Part shown: piece after piece, positions 32,548 to 41,689 of the stretch
How the letters are laid out: each line of letters starts with the position of its first letter
How positions within the stretch are numbered: position 1 is the stretch's first letter
Assembly (NCBI RefSeq): GCF_016901815.1
Contig: NZ_JACSNR010000005.1
Location: 124,001 to 188,000 of the forward strand
Reading direction: 5' to 3'
From: Hydrogenoanaerobacterium saccharovorans
GTDB taxonomy: Bacteria; Bacillota; Clostridia; Oscillospirales; Ruminococcaceae
Length of the DNA stretch: 64,000 nt
Translations under genes and position numbers: made by a program
The notes under the pieces: model-generated
The model's input: only the letters and a program-made list of their open reading frames with translations
The model's database searches: none
What the model was told of the DNA's origin: nothing

Positions 32548-33633
32548 ATGATAACAGAACGGGAAAGACAGCTGCTGGACTGGATCGCGGAGAATCCGCT
32601 GATCTCCCAGCAGGAGCTGGCAGACAAGGCGGGGATTACCCGGTCATCGGTGGCGGTGCATATCTCCAACCTGATGAAGAAGGGCTTTATCCAGGGGAAA
32701 GGCTATATCCTGCAGATGAGCCCCTATGTAGTGGTAGTCGGCGCTGTGAATATCGACATTGCCGGTATGCCCTTCCGCCGGCTGGTGGGCAAGGATTCCA
32801 ATCCGGGTACCGTGCATATGTCCCTGGGCGGCGTGGGCCGGAATATTGCCCACAATCTGGCGCTGCTGGATGTGGAGGTCAAGTTCATCACCGCCTTTGG
32901 TGAGGACATCCATGCCGGAGAGATCCAGCACAGCTGCCGGGAAAACGGCATTGACATCACTCACAGCCGGAGTGTGAGCGGGGCATCCACCTCCACCTAT
33001 ATGTTCATCACCGATGAAAACGGCGATATGCAGCTGGCGGTTTCGGATATGGAGATCTATTCCTATCTGACCCCGGAGTACATCGCCTCCAAGCTGGATG
33101 TGATCAACAACGCCAGCCTGTGCGTCATCGACACCAACCTGCCCGCTGAGACCATCCAGTATCTCTGCGAAAACTGTACAGTGCCCATCTTTGCCGATCC
33201 GGTGTCCACCGCCAAGGCGGTGAAGCTGCTGCCGGTGCTGGGAAAGATCCACACCATCAAGCCCAATATGCTGGAAGCAGCACTGCTCACCGGCATTCCG
33301 GTGACCGATGAGCGGTCGGCCCGCAAGGCAGTGGATATTCTGCTGGAACTGGGTGTGCGGCAGGTGTTCCTCTCCATGGGAGCGGCAGGGGTGCTGTATG
33401 GCAATGCCCGGGGCAAGAAGCGCATTCCCAACTACCCGGCGGAGATCCGCAATACCACCGGTGCCGGTGACAGCTTTATGGCGGCGCTGGTGATGGCCTA
33501 TCTCAGTGAGTTTTCCACCGAGAAGGCAGCCCGGTGTGGACTGGCAGCCGCTGCCATCTGCATCGAAGGGGAGAATACCATCAACGAAAAGCTGTCCAGA
33601 CAGGCCGTACTGGACCGGATCAGCGAAAACTGA
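32548..33633 (+). CDS. psuK: PfkB-family kinase with N-terminal winged helix, probable pseudouridine kinase
   Basis: Phosphorylates pseudouridine, judged by the adjacent glycosidase gene. Residues 1-60 form a winged HTH (LLDWIAENPLISQQELADKAGITRSSVAVHISNL). The ribokinase-like domain follows with VVGAVNIDIAGMP, SLGGVGRNIAHNLALL and the catalytic NTTGAGDSFMAAL near the C-terminus. HTH-kinase fusion suggests self-regulation or sugar sensing. The start is ATG 32548, preceded by GGGGTG. About 361 residues. Other PfkB sugar kinases cannot be excluded without the neighbour. Confidence 0.87.
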   Translation: MITERERQLLDWIAENPLISQQELADKAGITRSSVAVHISNLMKKGFIQGKGYILQMSPYVVVVGAVNIDIAGMPFRRLVGKDSNPGTVHMSLGGVGRNIAHNLALLDVEVKFITAFGEDIHAGEIQHSCRENGIDITHSRSVSGASTSTYMFITDENGDMQLAVSDMEIYSYLTPEYIASKLDVINNASLCVIDTNLPAETIQYLCENCTVPIFADPVSTAKAVKLLPVLGKIHTIKPNMLEAALLTGIPVTDERSARKAVDILLELGVRQVFLSMGAAGVLYGNARGKKRIPNYPAEIRNTTGAGDSFMAALVMAYLSEFSTEKAARCGLAAAAICIEGENTINEKLSRQAVLDRISEN

Positions 33634-33657
33634 GTGCATTACAGGAGGAATTTTACG

Positions 33658-34578
33658 ATGAAGAATCTGGAGAAATATCTGGTTGTAGCACCGGAGGTAA
33701 AAACAGCACTGGAAGCCGGCAAGCCGGTGGTAGCACTGGAATCCACCATCATTTCCCATGGCATGCCCTATCCCAAGAATGTGGAAACTGCCCTGGAAGT
33801 GGAGAAGATCGTCCGGGAATGCGGCGCTGTTCCGGCTACCATCGCCATCATCGGCGGCAAGCTGACCGTGGGCATCACCCCCGAGGAGATTGATCACCTG
33901 GGCAAGAAGGGCCTGGCTGTGACCAAGGTGAGCCGTCGGGATATTCCGGTGGTCTGCGCCAAGGGTGAGGACGGCGCCACAACCGTAGCTGCCACCATGA
34001 TCCTGGCTGACATGGCTGGTGTAAAGATCTTTGCCACCGGCGGCATCGGCGGCGTACACCGCGGCGCTGAAACCACCATGGACATCTCCGCTGACCTGGA
34101 GGAGCTGGCCCATACTTCGGTGATGGTAGTCTGCGCCGGCGCCAAGGCCATTCTGGATCTGGGCCTCACCCTGGAATACCTGGAAACCAAGGGTGTGCCG
34201 GTGATCGGCTACCAGACCGAGGAACTTCCCGCCTTCTATACCCGCAAGAGCGGCTTCAAGGTGGATTACCGCATGGATACCCCCGCAGAGATCGCCGAGG
34301 CCTTCCGTGCCAAGATGGAGCTGGGTCTGGACGGCAGCATGCTGGTGACCAATCCCATCCCCGAGGAGTACTCGATGGATCACGATGCCATCTACAAGGT
34401 CATTGATGAGGCCATTGCCAAGGCCAAGGAGCTGGGCATCCATGGCAAGGAGACCACTCCGTACCTGCTGGACGAGATCCAGAAGATCACCGGAGGCGAC
34501 AGCCTGGAAGCCAATATCCGCCTGGTTTACAACAATGCCCGTCTGGCCTCTGCCATTGCGGTAGAGCTCAGCCGCTGA
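33658..34578 (+). CDS. psuG: Pseudouridine-5'-phosphate glycosidase
   Basis: Splits pseudouridine-5'-phosphate into uracil and ribose-5-phosphate. Recognised by VVALESTIISHGMPYPKNVETALEVE, GKLTVGITPEEIDHL, SRRDIPVVCAKGEDGATTVAATM, FATGGIGGVHRG and CAGAKAILDLGLTLEYLET. 306 residues, normal for PsuG/IndA. Starts 24 bp after psuK behind AGGAGG and is closed by a terminator. No pseudouridine transporter is in the window. Confidence 0.96.
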   Translation: MKNLEKYLVVAPEVKTALEAGKPVVALESTIISHGMPYPKNVETALEVEKIVRECGAVPATIAIIGGKLTVGITPEEIDHLGKKGLAVTKVSRRDIPVVCAKGEDGATTVAATMILADMAGVKIFATGGIGGVHRGAETTMDISADLEELAHTSVMVVCAGAKAILDLGLTLEYLETKGVPVIGYQTEELPAFYTRKSGFKVDYRMDTPAEIAEAFRAKMELGLDGSMLVTNPIPEEYSMDHDAIYKVIDEAIAKAKELGIHGKETTPYLLDEIQKITGGDSLEANIRLVYNNARLASAIAVELSR

Positions 34579-34593
34579 GCGGTATCATAACAG

Positions 34594-34637
34594 AAAAAAT
34601 CCCCCTGCTGCCCTTGAGTGGGTGCAGGGGGATTTTT
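34594..34637. terminator. Bidirectional intrinsic terminator
   Basis: AAAAAATCCCCCTGC pairs with GCAGGGGGATTTTT around a 15-base loop, between psuG and convergent rnhA. Confidence 0.9.
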
Positions 34638-34659
34638 GTATGTTTGCGCAGGGGAGAGG

Positions 34660-35097
34660 TCAGCGGTGCTTTTCGCTCTGGGCCACTGCCAGACGGTCGC
34701 ACCGTTCATTTTCCGGGTGACCGGCGTGTCCCTTGACCCAGACGATCTCCACCTGATGGCGGCCCAGCTGGGTGAGCAGCTCTTCCCACAGATCGGGGTT
34801 GAGCGCCGGTTTACCGTCGGATTTTTTCCAGCCGCGCTTTTTCCAGCCGTAGACCCAGCCTTTCTGCACACCATCGCAGAAGTACTTGGAATCGCTGTAA
34901 ACGGTCACCATGCAGGGCTCTTTGAGCGCCTTCAGTCCTTCGATCACAGCGGTGAGTTCCATGCGGTTGTTGGTGGTGTCATGAGCGCCGCCGCTGAGTT
35001 CCTTTTCATGCTCGCCATAGCGCAGGATCGCGCCCCAGCCGCCCGGTCCGGGATTGCCCGAACAGGCGCCGTCGGTATAGAGTTCCACTTTTTTCAC
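34660..35097 (-). CDS. rnhA: Ribonuclease HI
   Basis: Degrades RNA in RNA:DNA hybrids. The four active-site acids are visible at Asp9 ([14 protein letters not shown]), Glu47 (NNRMELTAV), Asp69 (VYSDSKY) and Asp134 (NERCDRLA). The basic handle [13 protein letters not shown] is present. I choose GTG 35097, six bases after GGAGGG, giving the canonical start [10 protein letters not shown]. The ATG at 35115 would add six residues containing the ribosome site. 145 residues. Confidence 0.95.
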   Translation of the reverse strand: MKKVELYTDGACSGNPGPGGWGAILRYGEHEKELSGGAHDTTNNRMELTAVIEGLKALKEPCMVTVYSDSKYFCDGVQKGWVYGWKKRGWKKSDGKPALNPDLWEELLTQLGRHQVEIVWVKGHAGHPENERCDRLAVAQSEKHR

Positions 35098-35131
35098 AGG
35101 TTTGCCCTCCTTCATGGGGGATAACTCTGAC

Positions 35132-35140
35132 AGTATAGCA
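35132..35140 (-). promoter_or_regulatory. Extended -10 promoter of rnhA
   Basis: TGCTATACT on the minus strand, about 35 bp before the GTG start; followed by GTCAGAG as at another minus-strand promoter near 61271. Confidence 0.5.
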
Positions 35141-35247
35141 TTCCGGCTGTGGGAAATCAAGCATCCTGCCTGACTAATCTGTCCGGAAGCAGCCATACTA
35201 ATAAAAACGACAAATTCAGTACCTTTGCCAGTTTTGCAGGGGCTCTA

Positions 35248-35276
35248 TTGACAGAATTGCATAAAAAGTGTATGAT
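35248..35276 (+). promoter_or_regulatory. Strong promoter of RNase J gene
   Basis: TTGACA, a 17-bp spacer and TATGAT, nearly consensus. The predicted start of transcription is near 35283, leaving a leader of about 260 bases. Confidence 0.82.
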
Positions 35277-35282
35277 AGCAAG

Positions 35283-35542
35283 TAAGAGAGTGTTCGTAAA
35301 ATTCAGCGGTATGCGGCATCGGAGCGGAACAGTGCGGTGTCGGGTTGCCATACGGCTGACTGTGCTCCCCGGGCAGAGAAGTCCCCGGGGCGTACCCTGT
35401 TTGTGCGGATCGGACGGGAAGCGATCCGTTTGATGTTTTACAGTACATTCAGTCCTGGATGCGTTGCAGACAGGCTTTTTTCCGTTACAGAAAATTAAAT
35501 CGCACATCGATATTTTGAATGAAAGAGAATGGAGGAAATTCG
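35283..35542 (+). ncRNA. Long structured 5' leader of the RNase J mRNA
   Basis: No coding frame fits this 260-base leader. Visible helices are CAGCGGTATG (35304-35313) with CATACGGCTG (35349-35358, one mismatch); CCCCGGG (35367-35373) with CCCGGGG (35384-35390); and CGGATCG (35406-35412) with CGATCCG (35422-35428). No known riboswitch class is recognised. Autoregulation by RNase J is inferred by analogy with leaders of other ribonuclease mRNAs. Confidence 0.5.
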
Positions 35543-37615
35543 GTGGCAGATGAGAAAACTATGAAGCCCATAAACGAATCAGAATCAAAACAGGACCGGC
35601 CCAAGCGCCGGTATCACCGCAGAAGCAATAAGGCAGCCAAGCCCGCCGCGGAGGAGACTCCGGCAGCATCCGGGGAGGAGCTGGTATCCACCCCGAAGCC
35701 CAGCCGCAGCCGCAAAAAGACCCTGGATGAGGCCATTGCCGCTGTGATTGGCGCCACAGCTGTTTCCGAGCCGGAAAAGCCCCGGGAGAAGAAGCAGTCC
35801 GGCAGCCGGAAGAAGAATAACCGCCCCGCCAAGGAGAATGCTCCGGCAGAGCAGGCAGCTCCTGCCGCACAGGCGGAGGCTCCGGCTCAGGAAGCGCCCC
35901 GCAAGAACCAGAAGAACTCCCGCCGCCGGGGTGGGAACAACAATAATACCGACCCCAATGCCCGGGTGCGGATCATTCCCCTGGGCGGTCTGCATGAGAT
36001 CGGCAAGAACATGACCGTCTATGAGTGCGGCGAGGATATGTTCATTGTGGACTGCGGTCTGGCTTTCCCCGATGACGAGATGTTCGGCGTGGATGTGGTA
36101 ATTCCCGACTTCACCTTTGTGGAGAAGAACAAGGATAAGATCCGCGGCATCGTTATCACCCACGGGCATGAGGACCATATCGGCGGTCTGGCCTATCTGC
36201 TCAAGACTGTGAATATCCCGGTGTATGCCACACGCCTCACCCTGGCGCTCATCGAGGGCAAGCTCAAGGAGCATGGCCTGCTGGGCCGGGTGAAGCTCAT
36301 TGAAAAGCACCCCGGCGACCATATCAAGCTGGGCGGCTTCGATGTGGAACTCATCGCCGTGAACCACTCCATCCCCGATGCCTGTGCTCTGGCAATCTCC
36401 ACCAAGGCCGGCCTGATCATCCAGACCGGCGACTTCAAGGTGGACTTTACCCCGGTGGCTGGCCCGGTCATCGACCTGGCCCGGTTCGGTCAGCTGGGAC
36501 AGCAGGGCGTTCTGGCACTGCTGGCAGACTCCACCAATGCCGAACGCCCCGGCGCCACCAAGAGCGAACGGGTGGTGGGCGATACCTTTGAGACCCTGTT
36601 CAAGAAGGCGGAGGACCGCCGGATCATCATCGCGACCTTCTCCTCCAATGTCCACCGTCTCCAGCAGATCGTGGACTGCTGCGTCAAGCACGGACGCAAG
36701 CTGGCGGTTTCGGGACGCAGCATGGTGAACATGGTGGAGCGTGCCGCTGAGATGGGATACCTGAATATCCCCGAAGGCACTCTGGTGGATCTGGATGTGC
36801 TCAGCCGCTACCCCGACAACAAGCTGGTGATTGCCACCACCGGAAGCCAGGGCGAACCCATGAGTGCCCTGACCCGGATGGCCATGAACGACCACCGCAA
36901 GATCACCGTTACCCCCAACGACTTCATTATCCTGTCGGCATCGCCCATCCCCGGCAACGAGGAGAGCGTCACCCGGGTGATCAACGCGCTGCTCCGGCAG
37001 GGCGCTGAGGTGATCTATGAAAAGACCTACGACCTGCACACCTCCGGTCATGCCCAGCAGGACGAGCTCAAGCTCATGCTGGCACTGACCAAGCCCCGGT
37101 TCTTCATGCCGGTGCACGGTGAATACAAGCACCTGAAGAAGCACTGCGACCTGGCAGCTGCCATGGGGGTTCCCAGAGAGAATATGGTGATCGGCGAGAT
37201 CGGACGGGTAGTAGAACTCTCGCCCGAACAGATCGCCCTGGGCGGCACTGTTCCGTCCGGCTCTGTGATGGTGGACGGCCTGGGTGTGGGCGATGTGGGA
37301 AGCATCGTTCTCCGGGACCGCAAGCACCTGGCTCAGGACGGCCTGATCATCGTGGTGGTGGCGATGGATTCTGCCACCGGAGAAGTGGTGTCCGGTCCGG
37401 ATATTGTATCCCGCGGCTTTGTCTATGTACGGGAGGCCGAGGATATGATGAGCGATGCCCGTCGGGTCTGCCTGCGGGCTGTGGACCGCTGCCGGGAGCA
37501 GGAGGTCCAGGACTGGGGCAGCATCAAGAATGCCATCAAGGATCAGCTGGGACAGTTTGTCTGGGGCCGCACCAAGCGCAGCCCGATGATCCTGCCCATT
37601 ATCCAGGAAGTCTGA
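35543..37615 (+). CDS. rnj: Ribonuclease J with long basic N-terminal extension
   Basis: Metallo-beta-lactamase/beta-CASP 5' exonuclease and endonuclease central to mRNA decay. The zinc motif HGHEDH is at 207-212, some 130 residues later than in Bacillus RNase J. The beta-CASP domain (RIIIATFSSNVHRLQQI, VIATTGSQGEPMSAL) and the C-terminal HTSGHAQQDELK and FFMPVHGEYKHL are present. The extension is Ala/Pro/Glu/Lys/Arg-rich and likely disordered. GTG 35543 is chosen because GGAGGA lies nine bases upstream; the ATG at 35519 precedes that ribosome site. Confidence 0.95.
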   Translation: MADEKTMKPINESESKQDRPKRRYHRRSNKAAKPAAEETPAASGEELVSTPKPSRSRKKTLDEAIAAVIGATAVSEPEKPREKKQSGSRKKNNRPAKENAPAEQAAPAAQAEAPAQEAPRKNQKNSRRRGGNNNNTDPNARVRIIPLGGLHEIGKNMTVYECGEDMFIVDCGLAFPDDEMFGVDVVIPDFTFVEKNKDKIRGIVITHGHEDHIGGLAYLLKTVNIPVYATRLTLALIEGKLKEHGLLGRVKLIEKHPGDHIKLGGFDVELIAVNHSIPDACALAISTKAGLIIQTGDFKVDFTPVAGPVIDLARFGQLGQQGVLALLADSTNAERPGATKSERVVGDTFETLFKKAEDRRIIIATFSSNVHRLQQIVDCCVKHGRKLAVSGRSMVNMVERAAEMGYLNIPEGTLVDLDVLSRYPDNKLVIATTGSQGEPMSALTRMAMNDHRKITVTPNDFIILSASPIPGNEESVTRVINALLRQGAEVIYEKTYDLHTSGHAQQDELKLMLALTKPRFFMPVHGEYKHLKKHCDLAAAMGVPRENMVIGEIGRVVELSPEQIALGGTVPSGSVMVDGLGVGDVGSIVLRDRKHLAQDGLIIVVVAMDSATGEVVSGPDIVSRGFVYVREAEDMMSDARRVCLRAVDRCREQEVQDWGSIKNAIKDQLGQFVWGRTKRSPMILPIIQEV

Positions 37616-37647
37616 TGCGTTTTCACGCAGCATAAACAGCGTTTTAA

Positions 37648-37708
37648 TATACCACATCCGTATCATTTTCGAAGTGACAAATGAGTGCGGGTGTGGTATA
37701 ATCTTTTT
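37648..37708 (+). terminator. Probable rnj terminator overlapping the gdpP promoter
   Basis: TATACCACATCCG (37648-37660) pairs with CGGGTGTGGTATA (37688-37700) with one mismatch over a 27-base loop, followed by TCTTTTT. The right arm contains the TATAAT of the next promoter. Confidence 0.55.
37674..37702 (+). promoter_or_regulatory. Promoter of the gdpP operon
   Basis: GTGACA, a 17-bp spacer and TATAAT with extended TGG, embedded in the preceding inverted repeat. Confidence 0.65.
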
Positions 37709-37804
37709 CAGAATTAAAATGCGGGTTGTTGCCGCTGGACGGCACAGACCGCTTTTCTGTAAAAATTCCCGCGGCGAACCGCGTTTCGGAAAGGAAGGTT
37801 CACG

Positions 37805-39793
37805 GTGCGAAAACGACTGGCGCTGCTCTCCACCATTTTCGGCTCGATGTTTCTGCTCTGTGTGGCAGTAACCGGTGTGGCTGCCATGGTGGACCCCCGG
37901 ACACTGGCGGTATCGGTCAGTGTGTTCCTGGTGGGTATGCTCATCATCTTCGTGCAATATCACTACATCACCGCGGGTACCAGCCGGTACCTGCATCAGC
38001 TGGGCGAGGAGGTCCATGCCCTGCAGACTGAGGCCTCCATCGGGCATCCGCTGGCGCTTACCGTGGTCAGCGATACCGGGGAGATCGTCTGGTACAACCG
38101 CAAGGCGGAACAGCTGCTCGACGGCAGCAGTACGCTTCAGCTCTACGGACGCATGATCTCCGATTTTATCGGCAATACCGATTTCCGCCAGCCCACGCCG
38201 GAGAAAGGCTTCGGAGTGCGCATCGGCGGACGGCAGTACTCCATGTACGCCAATGAGTATGATTCGGGCAGTGAAACCGAAAAGCTCTTTGCCCTCTATT
38301 TCGTGGACGACCACGATCTCAAGCACTATACCGATCTCTACTTCAAGACCCGTCCCGCTGTGATGCGCATCATGGTGGACAACTATGACGAGCTGGTGCA
38401 GAATGCCCGGGAAAGCGACAAGACCCAGGTGCTCTCGGAGATCGACTACCAGATCACCCAGTTCGTGGAGAAATACGGCGGCGTGGTGAGTCAGGTGGAA
38501 AAGGACCGCTACAATGCGGTCTTTGAGGACAAATTCATGCAGCAGATCATCCAGAACCGTCTGGATATTCTGGATACCATCCGCAAGATCGAGATCAGCG
38601 ACCGGGTACCCTGTACCCTGTCCATCGGTATCGGACGGGAGGCGCCCTCCATCAGTGAGGCGGACGAGATGGCCCGTCAGGCACTGGAAATGGCCCAGGG
38701 CCGCGGCGGCGACCAGGCCGCCGTGCGTACCAAGAACGGCTACGATTTCTATGGCGGTCTCTCCAAGGGCGTGGAAAAGCGCACCAAGGTCAAGACCCGT
38801 ATTGTGGCCCAGGCACTCAGCGAGCTGATTGCCTCCAGCAAGAATGTCATCCTCATGGGACACCGGTTTGCGGATATGGACTGCTTCGGTGCGGCAGTGG
38901 CGCTGCACAAGGCAGTGACCCAGATGGGCAAGCCCGCCTGGATCGCCATCGATCCCGACAGGAACATGGTGGATCTGCTCTACCGCCGGGTGGCGGAGAA
39001 TGGCTATCGGGAGTATCTCAAGGCCCCGTCCGAGCTTATGGACGTGGTGGAGGAGGGCACCCTGCTCATCGTGGTGGATACCCATTCCAAGACCATCATC
39101 GAATCCCGGGAGCTGTATGAGAAGTGCCGCAGCGTGGCGGTCATCGACCACCACCGCAAGCTGGTGGAGTATATCGACAACGCCACCATTTTCTATCACG
39201 AGCCCTATGCGTCTTCGGCCTGTGAGATGGTCACCGAGCTGGTGCAGTATCTCAGCGGCAATATCCGTCTGACCCGGCTGGAGGCCGAGGCTTTGCTCGC
39301 CGGCATTATGCTGGACACCAAGAACTTTGTTTCCAAGGCTGGTGTGCGCACCTTTGAGGCGGCGGCTTATCTGCGCCGTCTGGGTGCCGAAACAAGCGAT
39401 GTGCGCAAGTACTTCAACACCTCGCTCTCCGATTACCAGCAGCGCATCAAGCTGATGGCATCGGCGGAGCTCTATCATGGCTGTGCGGTTGCCAGCACCA
39501 ACCAGATGATCGAGGACATCAATGTGGTGGCAGCCCAGGCAGCGGACGAACTGCTCAATATCAATGGAGTGGCGGCGTCCTTTGTCATGTATGAGACCGG
39601 GCGGGGCGTGAACTTCTCGGCCCGTTCCATGGGCGAGATGAATGTGCAGATCATCATGGAGAGCCTGGGCGGCGGCGGTCATCTGACCATGGCCGGAGCC
39701 CAGCTGTCCGACTGTACGCTGGAAAGCGCCCGTCAGCGGCTGTTTGAAGCCATTGATGACTATCTGAGCAAAAACCCGAGACCCGCCAAGTAA
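37805..39793 (+). CDS. gdpP: Cyclic-di-AMP phosphodiesterase GdpP
   Basis: Membrane-bound hydrolase of cyclic-di-AMP. Two N-terminal helices (1-55), a PAS-like region (about 80-150), a degenerate GGDEF domain (about 175-300) and a DHH-DHHA1 catalytic region make up 662 residues. Key residues are His353, Asp357 and Asp359 in [11 protein letters not shown], the Asp448-His449-His450 triad in VIDHHRK, and the DHHA1 motif [12 protein letters not shown]. The start is GTG behind GGAAAGGAAGG. First gene of the conserved gdpP-rplI-dnaB run. Counterpart of the cyclase at 56844. Confidence 0.95.
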   Translation: MRKRLALLSTIFGSMFLLCVAVTGVAAMVDPRTLAVSVSVFLVGMLIIFVQYHYITAGTSRYLHQLGEEVHALQTEASIGHPLALTVVSDTGEIVWYNRKAEQLLDGSSTLQLYGRMISDFIGNTDFRQPTPEKGFGVRIGGRQYSMYANEYDSGSETEKLFALYFVDDHDLKHYTDLYFKTRPAVMRIMVDNYDELVQNARESDKTQVLSEIDYQITQFVEKYGGVVSQVEKDRYNAVFEDKFMQQIIQNRLDILDTIRKIEISDRVPCTLSIGIGREAPSISEADEMARQALEMAQGRGGDQAAVRTKNGYDFYGGLSKGVEKRTKVKTRIVAQALSELIASSKNVILMGHRFADMDCFGAAVALHKAVTQMGKPAWIAIDPDRNMVDLLYRRVAENGYREYLKAPSELMDVVEEGTLLIVVDTHSKTIIESRELYEKCRSVAVIDHHRKLVEYIDNATIFYHEPYASSACEMVTELVQYLSGNIRLTRLEAEALLAGIMLDTKNFVSKAGVRTFEAAAYLRRLGAETSDVRKYFNTSLSDYQQRIKLMASAELYHGCAVASTNQMIEDINVVAAQAADELLNINGVAASFVMYETGRGVNFSARSMGEMNVQIIMESLGGGGHLTMAGAQLSDCTLESARQRLFEAIDDYLSKNPRPAK

Positions 39794-39840
39794 ACTGCGG
39801 TACAGCCGCAGTCCGGCGGACACCAAGGAGGAGTATTATA

Positions 39841-40287
39841 ATGAAGGTAATTCTGACACAGGATGTAAAGGGAACTGGCAAGAAGGGTGAGGTTGTGGAG
39901 GTATCCGCAGGCTACGCCCAGAACTTCCTGCTCAAGCGCAAGCTGGCAGTGGAGGCCACCAACCAGGCCATGAATGAGCTGAAGAACGAGCAGGCTTCCA
40001 AGCAGCACAAGATCGATCTGGAAATGCAGGCTGCCCGGGAGAATGTTGCCAAGATGAAGGACAAGAAGATCATCATCAAGGCCAAGGCCGGTGCGGGCGG
40101 ACGCCTGTTCGGTTCGGTGACCGCCAAGGAGATCGCCGAGGAGATGGCAAAGCAGCACGGCGTCACCATTGACAAGCGCAAGATCGAACTGCCCCTGGAA
40201 ATCAAGTCCTTCGGCAGCTTCCGTGCGATTCTGAAGTTCTACTCCGGAATCAGCTGCGAGTGCTTTGTAGAGGTTGTAGAGGGCTGA
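39841..40287 (+). CDS. rplI: 50S ribosomal protein L9
   Basis: 148-residue two-domain 23S rRNA-binding protein. N-domain [31 protein letters not shown], connecting helix (about 40-75) and C-domain [16 protein letters not shown]...IDKRKIEL are all typical. Lies between gdpP and dnaB as in most Firmicutes, behind AAGGAGGAG. Confidence 0.98.
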   Translation: MKVILTQDVKGTGKKGEVVEVSAGYAQNFLLKRKLAVEATNQAMNELKNEQASKQHKIDLEMQAARENVAKMKDKKIIIKAKAGAGGRLFGSVTAKEIAEEMAKQHGVTIDKRKIELPLEIKSFGSFRAILKFYSGISCECFVEVVEG

Positions 40288-40333
40288 TTCCAGCCTGACC
40301 CGCCGGGAAATTTACGAGAGGGAGGAAGAATGG

Positions 40334-41689
40334 ATGGACCGGAATGCCAGTGCGGATGCACTGCTGGAAGCGCTTCCATACAGCAAGGAAGCGGAACAGT
40401 CGGTACTGGGTGCTGTGATTGCAGATCCGGCACGGATTACCGATGTACTGGAATATCTCAAGCCGGAGAGCTTCTACGGCAGCTATAACCGGGAGATATT
40501 CTCGGTGCTGATGCGTATGTTCCTCGCCTCGGAAAAGATCGATGTGGTCACCCTGCTGGACAAGGTGCTGTCCGAGGGCATTTTCCCCACCGAGAGCGAT
40601 GCCAAGATGTATCTGGTCAGCCTGGTGGAGATGGTGCCCAGCACCTCCAATGTGGCGGATTATGCCCGGATCGTCCAGGAGAAGTACTATCTGCGCAGCC
40701 TGGCGGAGACCTCCCGTAAGATCCTGGATACCATCCGGGAGGGCACCGGCGATGCCAAGAGCATCATGGACCGGGCGGAGCAGGATATCTTTGACATCCG
40801 CAAGGGCCGGGAAACCGGCGGTCTGACCCGCATTGACGAGGTTATCATCGAGACCTATGACCGGCTCCAGAAGCTCAGCGGCGACGACAAGAGCGAGTAT
40901 GTGGGTACCCCGTCCGGCTTCGGGGCGCTGGATACCATCCTCACCGGGCTCAACAAGTCCGACCTGATCCTGGTGGCGGCCCGTCCCGGTATGGGAAAGA
41001 CCTCCTTCGCCCTGAATATCGCCACCAATGTGGCAGTGCGTTCGGGCAAGAAGGTGGCAGTCTTTTCGCTGGAAATGAGCAAGGAGCAGCTGGTGGGACG
41101 AATCCTTTCGTCTGAGGCGCTGATCCAGTCGGGCGCGCTGCGTACCGGCAACCTCACCCCTGAGGACTGGACCAAGCTGGCTATGACCGCTCAGATGCTC
41201 TCCAAGGCGGAGATCTACATCGACGATACCCCGTCCATCACGGTGGCGGATATCAAGGCCAAGCTCCGGCGTATTCCGGATATCGGCCTGGTGGTCATTG
41301 ACTACCTCCAGCTGATGACCTCCGGACGGCGCTCGGGCGACAACCGTGTGCTGGAGATCTCGGAGATCACCCGAGGGCTCAAGATCATGGCAAAGGAACT
41401 CAATGTGCCGGTGATCACCCTGTCCCAGCTCTCCCGAGGGCCGGACAGCCGGCAGGATCACCGTCCCATGCTCTCCGACCTGCGTGAATCCGGTTCCATC
41501 GAGCAGGATGCGGATATTGTGCTGTTCCTCTATCGGGACGCCTATTACAACCGGGAGAGTGAGGAACAGAATGTGGCGGAGTGCATTGTAGCCAAGAACC
41601 GTCACGGCGAAACCGATTCGGTAAAGCTGGGCTGGGATGGTCAGTTCACCCGGTTCAAGGGACTGGAGCTGTTCCGCAATGAGGGATAA
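40334..41689 (+). CDS. dnaB: Replicative DNA helicase DnaB
   Basis: Hexameric fork helicase, 451 residues. The N-domain is EQSVLGAVIADPARI. The RecA-like domain has Walker A ARPGMGKTSFALNIA (near 216-230), FSLEMSKEQLVGRILS, Walker B LVVIDYLQLM and the terminal SQLSRGPDSRQDHRPMLSDLRESGSIEQDAD. The start is ATG 40334 after GGAGGAAGA; an ATG four bases earlier is out of frame. The end overlaps tilS. Confidence 0.98.
   Translation: MDRNASADALLEALPYSKEAEQSVLGAVIADPARITDVLEYLKPESFYGSYNREIFSVLMRMFLASEKIDVVTLLDKVLSEGIFPTESDAKMYLVSLVEMVPSTSNVADYARIVQEKYYLRSLAETSRKILDTIREGTGDAKSIMDRAEQDIFDIRKGRETGGLTRIDEVIIETYDRLQKLSGDDKSEYVGTPSGFGALDTILTGLNKSDLILVAARPGMGKTSFALNIATNVAVRSGKKVAVFSLEMSKEQLVGRILSSEALIQSGALRTGNLTPEDWTKLAMTAQMLSKAEIYIDDTPSITVADIKAKLRRIPDIGLVVIDYLQLMTSGRRSGDNRVLEISEITRGLKIMAKELNVPVITLSQLSRGPDSRQDHRPMLSDLRESGSIEQDADIVLFLYRDAYYNRESEEQNVAECIVAKNRHGETDSVKLGWDGQFTRFKGLELFRNEG

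Noticed and set aside
35585-39826. A very long open frame on the minus strand, antisense to RNase J and gdpP
   Set aside because: It mirrors two clearly recognised plus-strand genes. G/C-ending codons keep the opposite frame free of stops. Its translation is His/Leu/Gly-rich with no domain and no ribosome site.
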